From assembly GCA_016648135.1 (NCBI GenBank), contig JADDOH010000291.1, positions 62,001 through 126,000 on the forward strand: DNA of 64,000 nucleotides. Direction: 5' to 3'. Shown here piece by piece: positions 45,576 through 56,550 of the stretch. This stretch comes from Agrypnia vestita. Its lineage: Eukaryota; Arthropoda; Insecta; Trichoptera; Phryganeidae. The notes below the pieces were generated by a model. The model saw only the letters and a program-made list of their open reading frames with translations, was not told the origin of the DNA and searched no databases. Position numbers and translations under genes: made by a program. Each line of letters begins with the position of its first letter. The stretch's first letter is position 1.

Positions 45576-48500
45576 GAGGAAACACTGATTGAAGGAAGAT
45601 AAAGCTGCACCAATAAGTGAAATATGGATGATACGGAATTCAAAACTTTTCAGGGCACAATTTATGCCATACGATCTGTCTAAGTCCGCCAAATATGAGA
45701 TAAAAGTATGGTGGATGTGTGATTCAGAAAATTATTATCTTCTTACTGGCCAAATACGCACCGGAAAATAAACACCTGGATGAAAAATTAACCAAGATGA
45801 AAGAATTGGCCGCTCCTTTCAAAGGTTCTAGATGTAATATTACAATGGACATTTTTTCATGACTCATCTTTTGCCAAAACATATTTTATTTTGGAATATG
45901 ACTATCATTGGCACGTTGAGATGAAATAAAATGTATATTCTGACGGAAATGAAGGAGACCAAAGTTCGAGCTAGTCATTCATCGTTATTTGGATTCTATG
46001 GTAATGTAACAATATGCTCCTACGTGCCAAAAAAACATGAAATTTATAATTTTGTCATCTATGATGATATGACATCGGGACCTGAAAAAAACTGATGATT
46101 AACTTCTACAATAAAACAAAATAATTTATTGATATAATGGATAAATTCATGTCTCTCACTGCAAGGATGTATGGGTACCGGATACTCTGGATAGTAACAG
46201 AGGACTAGACAAGTTTAAGCACATATAAAATACCTTTTTATATAAAATAATCCCTTTCTAATAACTTAAATAATGTAGATCCGAGCGGATAAGATTATCT
46301 GGAATTTATGAAAAAAATGATTTAATCTTAAAGTCAAAAATGGGTACCCAAGTAATAACATAAGGGTTTAAATAGTTGATGTAAGGTATAAATAACTATT
46401 CCTCCACAGCTATCCTTAAAGGGGATTATCTGTTGGGTTGTTCAGTGCTAAATGGTTCCAATTTTATAATTATAAATAATAAACACCTATTCATTACTTC
46501 GCAATACAGATTTTAAACCTACGCTGCAAAAGTTGAACTTGTTCAGTGATCCCCCCCCTCCCTGGGACCATGATCAATTCCAGAATAAACAAGGCAATCA
46601 GAGGTAGAAAATACAAGATTTTATTTTAATTCAAAGGTCTGTGATATCACGATTGTATATCTATTCTAGTTACACATTTATTGATGATTTGTTACATTTT
46701 TATTATTTTAATAAAGCAATTTGCTATAATTCTAAGCCATTAATGATTATTTTCAAACATCGATAAAATACAAGTGGCACATAATATTATGTTTTGATTA
46801 TGACAATATGAATATTGAAGATTGTCACTACTTGGTCACATCTAAACTAAATAAAATCAAGTGTTTAATAAACATAAGCATTACTATGACACATATTTTT
46901 GAATAATTGGACGGTGACAAAGTGCCAAATGAAAAACATAAATATGAAGTGAAAAGAATACAACATTCATGCTAAAGAGATAACTTCATTACCCAGTTGA
47001 CTGCCTAAGTCCTAATAAATTATGTTATATGTTATAATAAATTGTGTTCTCTGAGCCTACTATATTTTCATACAAAAAGGTTTTTTATAAGTTTTCTCAA
47101 TTATTAATTTTGTTTTGGGTCATATCGTCTATACTGAGCAGGCAGCTGGTTATAAGTTAATAATAAAGGTGAAAGAAATTGGACCAAAATTACTTAAACA
47201 ATGACATTATTTTTATACTTTACTGAAAATATTTAAGGTTTTAGATATTTTGAAAATCAAATTGGCACTCAGATTTCGCAAAATTTACTATATGAATTTT
47301 GCTGCAATATACATACTGAAATCTGAAACTGAAAGTCACCAACGTCGCATTATTTATCTTCCCAACAAAAAATATAACATGAAGCATTGAAGAGAAAACT
47401 GTTACTTTGTGTAGTTGTCAATACCTAATTATTACAAAAACACAATGTAAAAAAAAATGAAGCAGAATGATATCAATTATTGTAAACCCTGATTCCGAAT
47501 GTGTCTAATGTGCGAATAATCAGACTGATTATGAAAAGATCTGATTACGGTAAGGGGAACCCATCCACGATATTTGCATACGGTGACATTAAATCATTAA
47601 CAATTTATTTTTTGCCCCATTTTTGGTACATGCACACAAAAAGTCAAGCTTCGTAAAACAAATATGTTATCATTCTTATATGTTTGCACCCCAAAATTGA
47701 CAACATCTGGTAATCTTTTTCAAAATGAAATGTCTAATTTTAAAAACTATCAAAATTTTTATTACATAATCAGTTTTCTTTTTACCGGAATGCTATTTTT
47801 CTTACACTAAAATATTTTCCTTTAAATTTAATTTTGAAAAGGGTCTATGAATTCGTAAAGGTGCATTCTCAATTAATAATTACTCTCGAGTAAAAGGTAT
47901 CTTTATGGCAAACCTTTTCTGAAGGCCATTACCATCCAATTGCCATGTATTAAATGCCTAAAACCTCTTTAAAATTATAAAATATTTAGATGCACATTAT
48001 ATTTCCCGTTATTTTAAATATTATATTCATCCATATTAAATTAGCATAATTAAATACCTCGTGTTTTTTTTTGGTTAAATAACCTATTTTAGTCAAAATA
48101 GGTTTTGCTGAAGTATTTTAAATATTTTTGTTGATATTTTAAAATAGCTCTTGATATGCCAAACAATCATTAACAGAAAACACAGAAATAATATAAAAAT
48201 ACGGAAATTTGTTGATCAGACTTCCGCAATTTTCACTATAAATTTTTATTATGAAACAGATTCTGAAATTTACTTGTGGTATTATAAATTGTAACATATG
48301 CAGAAGGCACAGATTTGTGTCTAAGAAGATATTTTTACGAATAAAGGAGCCAGTGAATTTAAATGGAATATCTAAAATATTTTTTTATCGTGAATATGCC
48401 TACACCAGCTGGTTGAATTGTACCTGACATTTCACAACAGCATTTAGAAAGAAATAAAGAATGAGGAAATGTGATGTCACATACAAACTTGTTGCAAAAA

Positions 48501-49690
48501 CAGCAATAACATGATAATATGAAAAAACATAATATGAAGAAACTTTTGCCAGGCTTTTCTCAAATGCAAGAAACACCCTATTTTTTCGCAACATGGTTAT
48601 TGTGTGATAGACAAAATTGATTTTTTCTCATGACTATATAGTACGTTTGTTATTCTTTCAAAAGGAATAAAGCCTAGAGCGTGAATATTATTTTTAACAA
48701 TTAGAAAACATGATAAATTTACACACAGATAAATATGTATTCACTTGGAAAATTGTATTGAATGTATAATTTATTTTTACAATCATTCAATACATTTTCG
48801 GCGTGTCAATCTTACCAGCATAATAATAATGGTAAGTTATTTTAAGAGTACGCAAATAATTTATTGAGAAAAATATTCTGTTATTATAAGGTTTGTTAAA
48901 ACAGAAAGTCAAACAATTTTATTCGCAAGGAATAAAATCAAACTGATCTATCTTCAGTCAGTTTAGTCAGATTGATGAACCCAGAATGGTTTAGATGTAA
49001 GCCATTCAACTCAACCCAACTATTTTGCAGAAGTTTTGTTACTTTGTCTAAAATATATTAGTTACTACTTTGCAGAATATGCTTAATGAAATTATTACTT
49101 GGTAAAACATTCAGGCAAAAGTAAAATAAGTGAGTACAAACTCTCAAACACTAAAAATACAATACAATAATTCAAATAAAATTTAACAAATATCAACAAC
49201 TAATTTTACATGGCAATGTTATCTGTAAATACGGAGGGAGAGCTAAGCCTGACACATGTGGTGGAGCCATATCAGATTGCCCATAGATTCTGCCCACAAG
49301 AGTATTTATGACAATTATAGTGCAAGAATACTTTTATACGGCTGAGTGTTCTGCCCACACAAATGCCAGGCTTAAAAGAACAATATTTGTTTATAAATCT
49401 ATAAATCAGAAATTAAGATAATAACTGGTGGAGCATTACATTATCTATTTTACAAATAACTTTGTTAAACTAAAATTTATTATGGTTAAGAGAAAACTTT
49501 TGAAATAACATAAATATGTTATATACAATTTATGAGGATAAATTGCTGTATAAAGATCATATTATGACTAAAACTCGAGTACAGGGTGGATGTAACAAGC
49601 TCTAATTCTATAAGAGCAAAATATTATAAGTATATACAAATGTTCCTTTGGCTGTGAAGCTAATACAGATAGCTAGATGTGTTAAGGATA
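45576..49690 (-). other. AT-rich region downstream of PABIR (possible long 3' UTR)
   Basis: No exon, RNA gene or terminal-repeat element was recognised. The sequence appears single-copy within the window. It lies directly 3' of the minus-strand PABIR stop codon, and several minus-strand AATAAA-type hexamers occur, so part may be its 3' UTR. Confidence 0.4.
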
Positions 49691-52600
49691 TTAGCTAGGA
49701 CTCTGCGAAGTACGATTAGGTGGAGTGGGTACAGGGGTGGGTAGGGACGAGGCTCGAGGAGACACCGGGCGGAAGGTGAAACCCGAAGAAGAATCCCCGC
49801 CGAGAGAATCAGGAGTGCCCGGAGTGGAGGGTGTGAGGCGCTCGGTAGACCAGCAACAGCGCTTGGCAGCTGGTGCATCCTCCAGTTCAAACCTTCGCTT
49901 CATAGATACCAGCCCCGATGGACGACTCACAGGACTTAAGCAGGATGGTCTCATCGCAATAGGGGAAAGACTACGTCTGGTGGCGAACGCTTTCCTCGTA
50001 GGAGAAGGGGATACTCCAGGGGAGAATCTGGCTACTCTCGTGGGTGACATGGGACCGTTGGAACTGTTAGAAGTGCCTCCCATTAAAGTCAAATCTTCCC
50101 ATGATTGACTCATCTGCATGGCACTATGTGTTTCTCGTTCGTGCGCCACCTCTCTTATATTGGTAACATCAGCGCATTCTTCTTGTCGTAGTTGACTGAC
50201 CCTCGGGGTCATTCGAGGTCCTGTACCATTCTAAAAGACATATTTCAATATAATGGGACACAATTAAAATAAAACACAAATAAGTAAAGTTAGAAGCAAG
50301 AAAATTTGAAAATAGCGCATCGGTACAACCGCTGGATACACATGCATTGCTTTCATGTTCATAATATTTACGTATTAATCTTGAAAACGACAGAGGCAGG
50401 ATGAAAGTAGGAAAATGAGCTCATGGAAACTAAATATATTTTAATTACATTACCGATGAATCAGCGATTATTAGACAGATGACATTTAGTCGCTTGATAC
50501 ATACACACATAATCCATTTAAATATAGGATAATATTTAACAAGCCTCTGGCCACTAATGTACCTCGCTAGATATTTAGAAATACCTGTTCTGGGATAGGT
50601 AGATTTTTTTATCATTTTATCACCTTAGGGCCGGTTGTTTCAAGTTGGATTAAAGTAAGCGTTCTTTTAAAGCATAGATTTTTACGTTCTCCACCAATCA
50701 GATGATCCGTTTTCGTAAAAATCTATGCTTTAATCGACCGCTTACTTTGATCGAACTTGAAACAACCGGGCCTTAGATTGACATCTATTATTTATTTTGA
50801 AAGACATATAGTATAAGGATAAAAGGAAAGAGTCTAGAAGAGTAAATATGATGAAGTAAGACTTGGTTAGACTGTTCGGGCATAAGTCAATGTCTGATGA
50901 AAGGACAGTATGGGTGGTACACAAAGTTAAGGGAGTCATTAAAAAAACTAAATATGAATGATGTCTGAACTGAGGAAAATGTTCACTAAACGGGGATTTA
51001 TAAGTTGATTTATGATTTTTAATCAATTCAATTCCTCGCACTAGTCTGCGTTTTAGGACAAAGTATGTGTTTATAGGAAGAATGAGTTAGATTTTTTAAA
51101 TGTACTCACATACAGGGTGTCTCCAAGCTAGTAGCAAAAACTTTTGGGGAGTATTCCTCATTAAATTTTGAATAGAAAATATTCTTTACACTTTGGATGA
51201 AATGTCCACATCGAAGTTTGCAATTTTTTTCAATATTTTTTGTAAAACGTTGAACTATTACTACAGTATCTAATATGGAACATTAAAATTCATTTGCTTC
51301 AATACGAGTCAAATAAAATGACAAAAACCTTGAAAAAATAATATTTTTCAATCAAATATCTGCAAGGTTTTAATCAATTTTCCATATAATTTGATGTAGT
51401 TACAGTTCAACGTTTTACAGAAAATAAGTCAGAAATATTGAAAAAAAAAATTGCAAACTTTGTTGTCGCTTATCTCCATATCTGTCAAGATTTCAACCAA
51501 AAAGTAAAGAATATTTTGCATTCAATTCTATTCTATAAAAGAATTCAACCAGAAAGACTCCCCCGAAGTTTTTGATACTAGCTGCAAGACACCCTGTATA
51601 TTTAAAAAATATATGCATATTTATAAATACTCATATACGGATAATATGCAGAGATTTTAAGATGAAAAATCAGAGACTTAAATGAGAAAGTTTTTCTCTC
51701 CATGTGAATGTGAAAAAATAAAAATTGATAAATCGTTTCATTTTACAGCTACACTATACTACAAAAGAAAAATATAACCCATATAATTAGAGTGACAATG
51801 GTATAAAATCAGAATTAAAATTATGTTTCAAGAAAAGAATTTTGAAAAAAGTGCCGAGTCGAAGATGGCAAATAATTCTGAGAATCTTAGAAAGCAAGCA
51901 GAAGACCGTAGCAGTCCTTTATGATACAGATGATGTTCGGAAACATCAAGTTGCAGATTGAATGAAGCAGATAAGTTTGCACTCGTAAATCCGGGGAACC
52001 TGTCGCAACGCAACGCATTTTTTCCGACCAGGGTCAAGTTTTTCAATTAACTCAATTTAATCTTCAGCTCTCTGACAGATACAAATATTTCAAATTCATC
52101 CTAAGGCCAAAACCTTTTAAAAAACACAATTCCAAAAATTCTAAAAAAATTACCACTTAAATACATACATGACAGGAATATTTTTTTAGATGTATATTTA
52201 CTTGTTTGGGCAATCAGTATATTAAAGATAAAATATTAGATGGTTCAGATATCTGCCTCCTTAATGACACAGGTTAGAAGTTTGATACTGTGAGCAACCA
52301 TCAGAATTAGTCCTGAATTCAGAGCACAAACATAATCATCTCAATTAAAAAAAAAAGATATTACTAATCAAAGTGTCTTAATTTAACAGATAAAATAATA
52401 TTTATTTATGAACACAAAATAACATGTTGAACTGCGCTGTTTTGGCCTACAAAACAAACATAAAAATGATCAGGAAGAGAATTATACAATATGATTACGA
52501 ACCAAATATGAAAAGTGACATGTTTAATACATTTTGCTGGTGTTTCGCCCGTAAATTAGATTTAGTAACAAATAATTTACATCTTACCGGAGAATGAATA

Positions 52601-52872
52601 TGTGGACTAAAGCTGGCACTAAATCTTCGAGTTCTCTGTTGATTGTGATTGGCAAATATGTTAAAAGGTGAGGTGTCTCTAAAAAAAAATCAACCATTTA
52701 TTTGAAACTAAATAACACTAAGTATCGCAATAAAATATATCAGGTGACAAAAAATATACCCATACCTTGGGGTGGTACTCGTTGACGGCGATGAAGACAT
52801 TGTCGAAGTAACTTCGTTTATCAAAGGTGCACTACTACATCTTTTCAATGTGTTAGGAGTGTCAACATCCAT
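49691..52872 (-). CDS. PABIR: FAM122/PABIR-type PP2A-B55 regulator (complete, 3 coding exons)
   Basis: Orthologue of the FAM122/PABIR family, intrinsically disordered proteins that bind PP2A-B55 and inhibit it, influencing mitotic entry. Inferred coding exons on the minus strand are 52766-52872 (ATG at 52872), 52588-52678 and 49691-50230: 738 nt, 245 residues, with GT-AG phases consistent. Exon 1 has LKRCSSAPLI (residues 9-18), the family's N-terminal SNSAPLI-like motif. Exon 2 has RTRRFSASFSPHIHSP. Exon 3 carries the diagnostic helices RQEECADVTNIREVAHERET followed by HSAMQMSQSWEDL (about residues 81-113), the B55/PP2A-contacting region in the human protein. Many SP sites follow (SPGVSPSPTR, RRSLSPIAMRPS), then a KRRFELEDAPAAKR segment, a likely nuclear signal. 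The order matches human FAM122A. Intron 2 holds two MITEs. Confidence 0.92.
50628..50773. mobile_element. Harbinger-type MITE (GGGCCGGTTG family), PABIR intron 2
   Basis: GGGCCGGTTGTTTCAAGTTG at the left and TTGAAACAACCGGGCC at the right, flanked by TTA on both sides (50625-50627, 50774-50776). It is 146 bp and close in sequence to the CycB3 intron copy. Confidence 0.85.
51113..51598. mobile_element. TIR element with CAGGGTGTC ends, PABIR intron 2
   Basis: The left CAGGGTGTCTCCAAGCTAGT and the right end read inverted, CAGGGTGTCTTGCAGCTAGT, continue as matching arms (AAAAACTT...GGGGAGT) for over 60 bp with TA at both edges. A fragment of the same interior (GAAATATTGAAAAAAAACTG) is at about 56038-56095. 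Confidence 0.7.
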
Positions 52873-53182
52873 TATTGTCAGAATTTATAAAATTTATGCC
52901 TAAAGCAACACAATTGACACTTTGCAAAGCATTTGATATAGCGTACTTTAGGTATTTGTAAAAAGGCAACAATAGAACCATAAAAATACTCATAACTCAC
53001 AACTCAACTGTCACTTTATCGTACCTATTTACCGGGACATCGCTCATGGCACTCAACTTTCAACGTCTATGGTGATCCATGGACAAAGGAATTATTCAAT
53101 TTTGTTTGGTGTGCTTACCTATCAACAAGATTTTTGTTATTTAAATAAGTTTTTAAAATTTTTGCAATCCAGTGTACTATAA
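52873..53182. promoter_or_regulatory. PABIR 5' leader / promoter region
   Basis: The 310 bases upstream of the PABIR start are free of repeats up to the edge of a Harbinger-type element. GC content rises around 53020-53090 (TTTACCGGGACATCGCTCAT), compatible with a promoter, but no core motif is decisive. Confidence 0.35.
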
Positions 53183-54647
53183 AGGTACAGATACACATGC
53201 TTATTACTGGCATGCTCATCAGCATGCTCAAAACTAGCATGCCCTAACAACTGTACACACTTGCTCATTATTAAAATGCTTATTTTAAGCATGCTCATAA
53301 ATAAATATTCTCAAAGCTAACAATCAAACACACATACTTATTAGTGGCATGCTCTTGTCATAGAATAGAGAGGAACTCTAGTTCAAAATTGAAACAATGC
53401 AAACTGAAATAGAAAATTCAAGTGAACCAATAAATCAAAACAGTTTCTGGGTTTAATCAAACACACGTGCTTATTACTGGCATGCTCTTGTCATAGAATA
53501 GAGACGCTCTTGTTCAAAATGGAAACTGCAAACTGAAATAGAAAATTTAAGTGAACCAATAAATCAAAATGTTTTTGATTTTAGTTTTTATAATTTTTAT
53601 TGTAAGATTTGAATCATTCATGTCTTTTAATAAAATTTGATAAACATTATTTATTGCTATATTATTTTTCACAGCGGTGACCGAGTATTCCACAGACATT
53701 GTAATTCCTATAATAAGTCACGAAAAGTACTGTTTTATCATCTCCCCAACGTGCCACATTTGTTTCATCTGTCGCGGACTGAAAAGATCACATTGATAAT
53801 CGATACTAGCCGCGAATGACATAAGCATGCTCATAATAAGCAAGCCTGTTCACACGTGCTCAAAAGATACTCCTTCTCATGGTGAATGACATTAGCGTGC
53901 TCATAAATCAACCAGCGGTTGATTTTTGAGCATGCCACTAATGAGCATAAAGCTACTGATACACATGCTTATTAGTGGCACGTGAGCATGCGCAGTATCG
54001 ACCTTCTTTAGGCCTTGCTTATTAGTGGCATGTGTGTACGCACATTGCTAGTAATGAGCATGCCACTGTCATTCGCCATGAGAAGGGATATCTTTTGAGC
54101 ATGTGTGAACAGGCTTGCTTTTTATGAGCATGCTTATGTCATTAACGGGCTTCGCGGCTAGTATTATCAATGCGATCTTCTCAGTTCGCGACAGATGAAA
54201 CATATATGGTGCGTTGGGGAGATGATAAAACAGTACTTTTCGTGACTTATTATAGGAATTACAATGTCTGTGGAATACTCGGTCACCGCTGTGAAAAATA
54301 ATATAGCAATAAATAATGTTTATCAAATTTTATTAAAAGACATGAATGATTCAAATCTTACAATAAAAATTATAAAAACTAAAATCAAAAACATTTTGAT
54401 TTATTGGTTCACTTAAATTTTCTATTTCAGTTTGCAGTTTCCATTTTGAACAAGAGCGTCTCTATTCTATGACAAGAGCATGCCACTAATAAGCATGTGT
54501 GTTTGATTGTTAGCTTTGAGCATGCTTATTTATGAGCATGCCACTAATAAGCATGCTAATAATGGGCAAATGTGTACAGTTATTAGGGCATGCTTATTAG
54601 TGGCATGCTAATGAGCATGCCACTAATAAGCATGTGTATCTGTACCT
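53183..54647. mobile_element. Harbinger-type foldback element, inverted arms of several hundred bp
   Basis: The ends AGGTACAGATACACATGCTT and its inverted copy are flanked by TAA (53180-53182 and 54648-54650). Arms (about 53470-53900 and 54065-54480, mirrored) share a long near-identical stretch including CACAGCGGTGACCGAGTATT. Subterminal DNA is packed with GCATGCTCATTAGTGGCATGC-type palindromes. On the inside-out strand of the right arm a frame ATDETYMVRWGDDKTVLFVT resembles a Myb/SANT-like domain. No DDE transposase is visible. Confidence 0.75.
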
Positions 54648-54659
54648 TAAATGAGGCTA

Positions 54660-54714
54660 AAGAAGGTCAATACTGCGCATGCTCACGTGCCACTAATAAG
54701 AATGTGTATGAGTA
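54660..54714. mobile_element. Partial end of a related Harbinger-type element
   Basis: AAGGTCAATACTGCGCATGC through GTGTATGAGTACCT, followed by TAA, repeats the type of end seen inside the neighbouring foldback at about 53949-54012. It appears to be an older, truncated relative next door. Confidence 0.5.
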
Positions 54715-55227
54715 CCTTAAGGGCATAGCATTGATTTGTTTTGTTGGTTTCTTTTACACTATATTGTCTCTTTTCTATAGTTTCACCAGGGATTCTACGT
54801 TTGATTCTTAGTGAATAGAGATGTAGCGATACCTGTTCAACCCTGTGCCATGTACCTATTGCTCCACCCAGAGTTTTGTTTATATTAACACAATTAATAT
54901 CTCCGCGGTATAAACAAAGGGGTCGAGTTAGGGACATCACACCAGTCGGGCTTCTGCCGTAAGATCGGGCAGACTTCCGCGCGTCATCATTTATTTAGAA
55001 ATAAACATTAAATACCAATCGCTCTTTCATTCCGTCTACCTATGAACCTTCCCTAAAGAGACATGCATCGATTGCATGCAGACGATTAGGTATGTACAAA
55101 AAATATGGTATAATGACTTGTACTTACAGTGCTAACTACACAAAATGTGTATGAGCGGAAGCATTACATAATAAAATATGAAAATAAATCAGCAAACATG
55201 TGATTTGGCGAAACGTGACAATATATA
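54715..55227. other. Intergenic, nothing recognised
   Basis: The spacer between the Harbinger cluster and the candidate LTR holds no supportable exon. An AATAAA near 55000 has no obvious parent transcript. Confidence 0.4.
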
Positions 55228-55843
55228 TGTGGGGTACCGTGTCGTGATGTCCCACTTTTGTATAATTATTACAGGATGAAAAACAGCTGATGGAGAACAG
55301 AAAATCGCGATGAGTTTTATATTGTTTATTTATTTGAAATATAGTGTGTCGACCTCGTTAGATAACGGTACAGCTGATGGAGGTACGCCTGGGGTCGTCA
55401 ACTTGTTCCTTGTCGCGTGTATAGTGTATAGTAGGGTGTAGAAATTGGTCAAGCCGAAGATTGTGCTGGGAGCTGGAGTTGGTGCTGACGACTGATGTAA
55501 GTGGCATATCGGAGTAATGTCGCGGATGGTGGTGGTACCTCCGGAAGCAGATGGTGTTTGCTGCTGGAGGTGGCGAAGACAGGGGAGCGATGAAGCGGAC
55601 GATGATCGATGGATTGGAGACTGGAAGCGTGGCGAGGAATGAGATGAGCGGCGTAGCGATTGTGGTTTGATGTCGTAGCTACGGCAGGCTAAAGGTTGAT
55701 CCTATGGCGTAGAGAGATGCGCTACAGACGTCCGTGCTTCCGAGTGCGCGTGTCTTTTGCCGCGCATAGTTTCCGTGAGAGTTCTGTCAACGAAAGTCAA
55801 CGCTGGTCAAAAACGCGTGGGGAAACGGGTTGTTGACCCCACA
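55228..55843. mobile_element. Candidate solo LTR
   Basis: A 616-bp GC-richer block starts TGTGGGGT and ends ACCCCACA, the TG...CA inverted ends of a retroviral-type LTR. TATA is present on both sides (55224-55227, 55844-55847). The flank is AT-rich, so the duplication is weak evidence. No internal coding region accompanies it, hence solo. Confidence 0.5.
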
Positions 55844-56550
55844 TATATATCCAGTCCCGTGATATTATATAGGTAAAGGAATAAACAATGTACCCATCAT
55901 TTGAAAGTCCAACAACTTTTTGACAGGTTGACTATCCAAGAACATAAATTTACGTGCAGCTGTATCGAAGAAAATGAACTTTTCATAATCGACATAAGTT
56001 ACTGTAATGATAGTTCAATTTTTTGCAAAAAATAAATCAGAAATATTGAAAAAAAACTGCAAACTTTGATATTGCATATCTCCATGACTATTGATATTAG
56101 GTCATGGTTGCTTGTACATTTTAGACTCATAACATAGGCTGTAATCTACCGGCCAAGTTTCTGCTGCTAATTCTGGTACACATATATACAATTTATTATT
56201 TAGTCGACATACGACATACAAAAATACGTAACAGTGCATCTTGATTGACTAACCTCAAATTCACAATACGTTGCATCACCTGACAGGTAATTTTTCGATC
56301 TGTCAGATTTAATATTCAATGTGGATACTGGAATAATGCTAACTTTTGATCTTAAAATGTGAATAACCTGCGTTTATCAGGGTCATATATGGGCGTTGAT
56401 TACCTTATCTCTAATAATGTGTTGAATTGATACAGGTGCGTGTAACAGTAGAGATTTGATAAGATGCAAACATAAGTTTGTTTTTTGTTTATGGAGATCC
56501 AATACAATTCCGCATTGCTTACATTACCAATCAGATATTAAAAAATATTC
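55844..56550. promoter_or_regulatory. MPPE1 upstream region
   Basis: About 700 bases between the candidate LTR and the MPPE1 start. A fragment of the CAGGGTGTC element interior is at about 56038-56095. The MPPE1 promoter or leader should be here, but no core element stands out. Confidence 0.35.

Noticed and set aside
49725..50108. 127-aa plus-strand open frame
   Set aside because: Antisense of PABIR exon 3, which aligns with FAM122 proteins and splices properly on the minus strand.
53637..54326. Near-identical small open frames on opposite strands (MINIIYCYIIFHSGDRVFHR)
   Set aside because: They are the two mirrored arms of the foldback element, not a gene pair.
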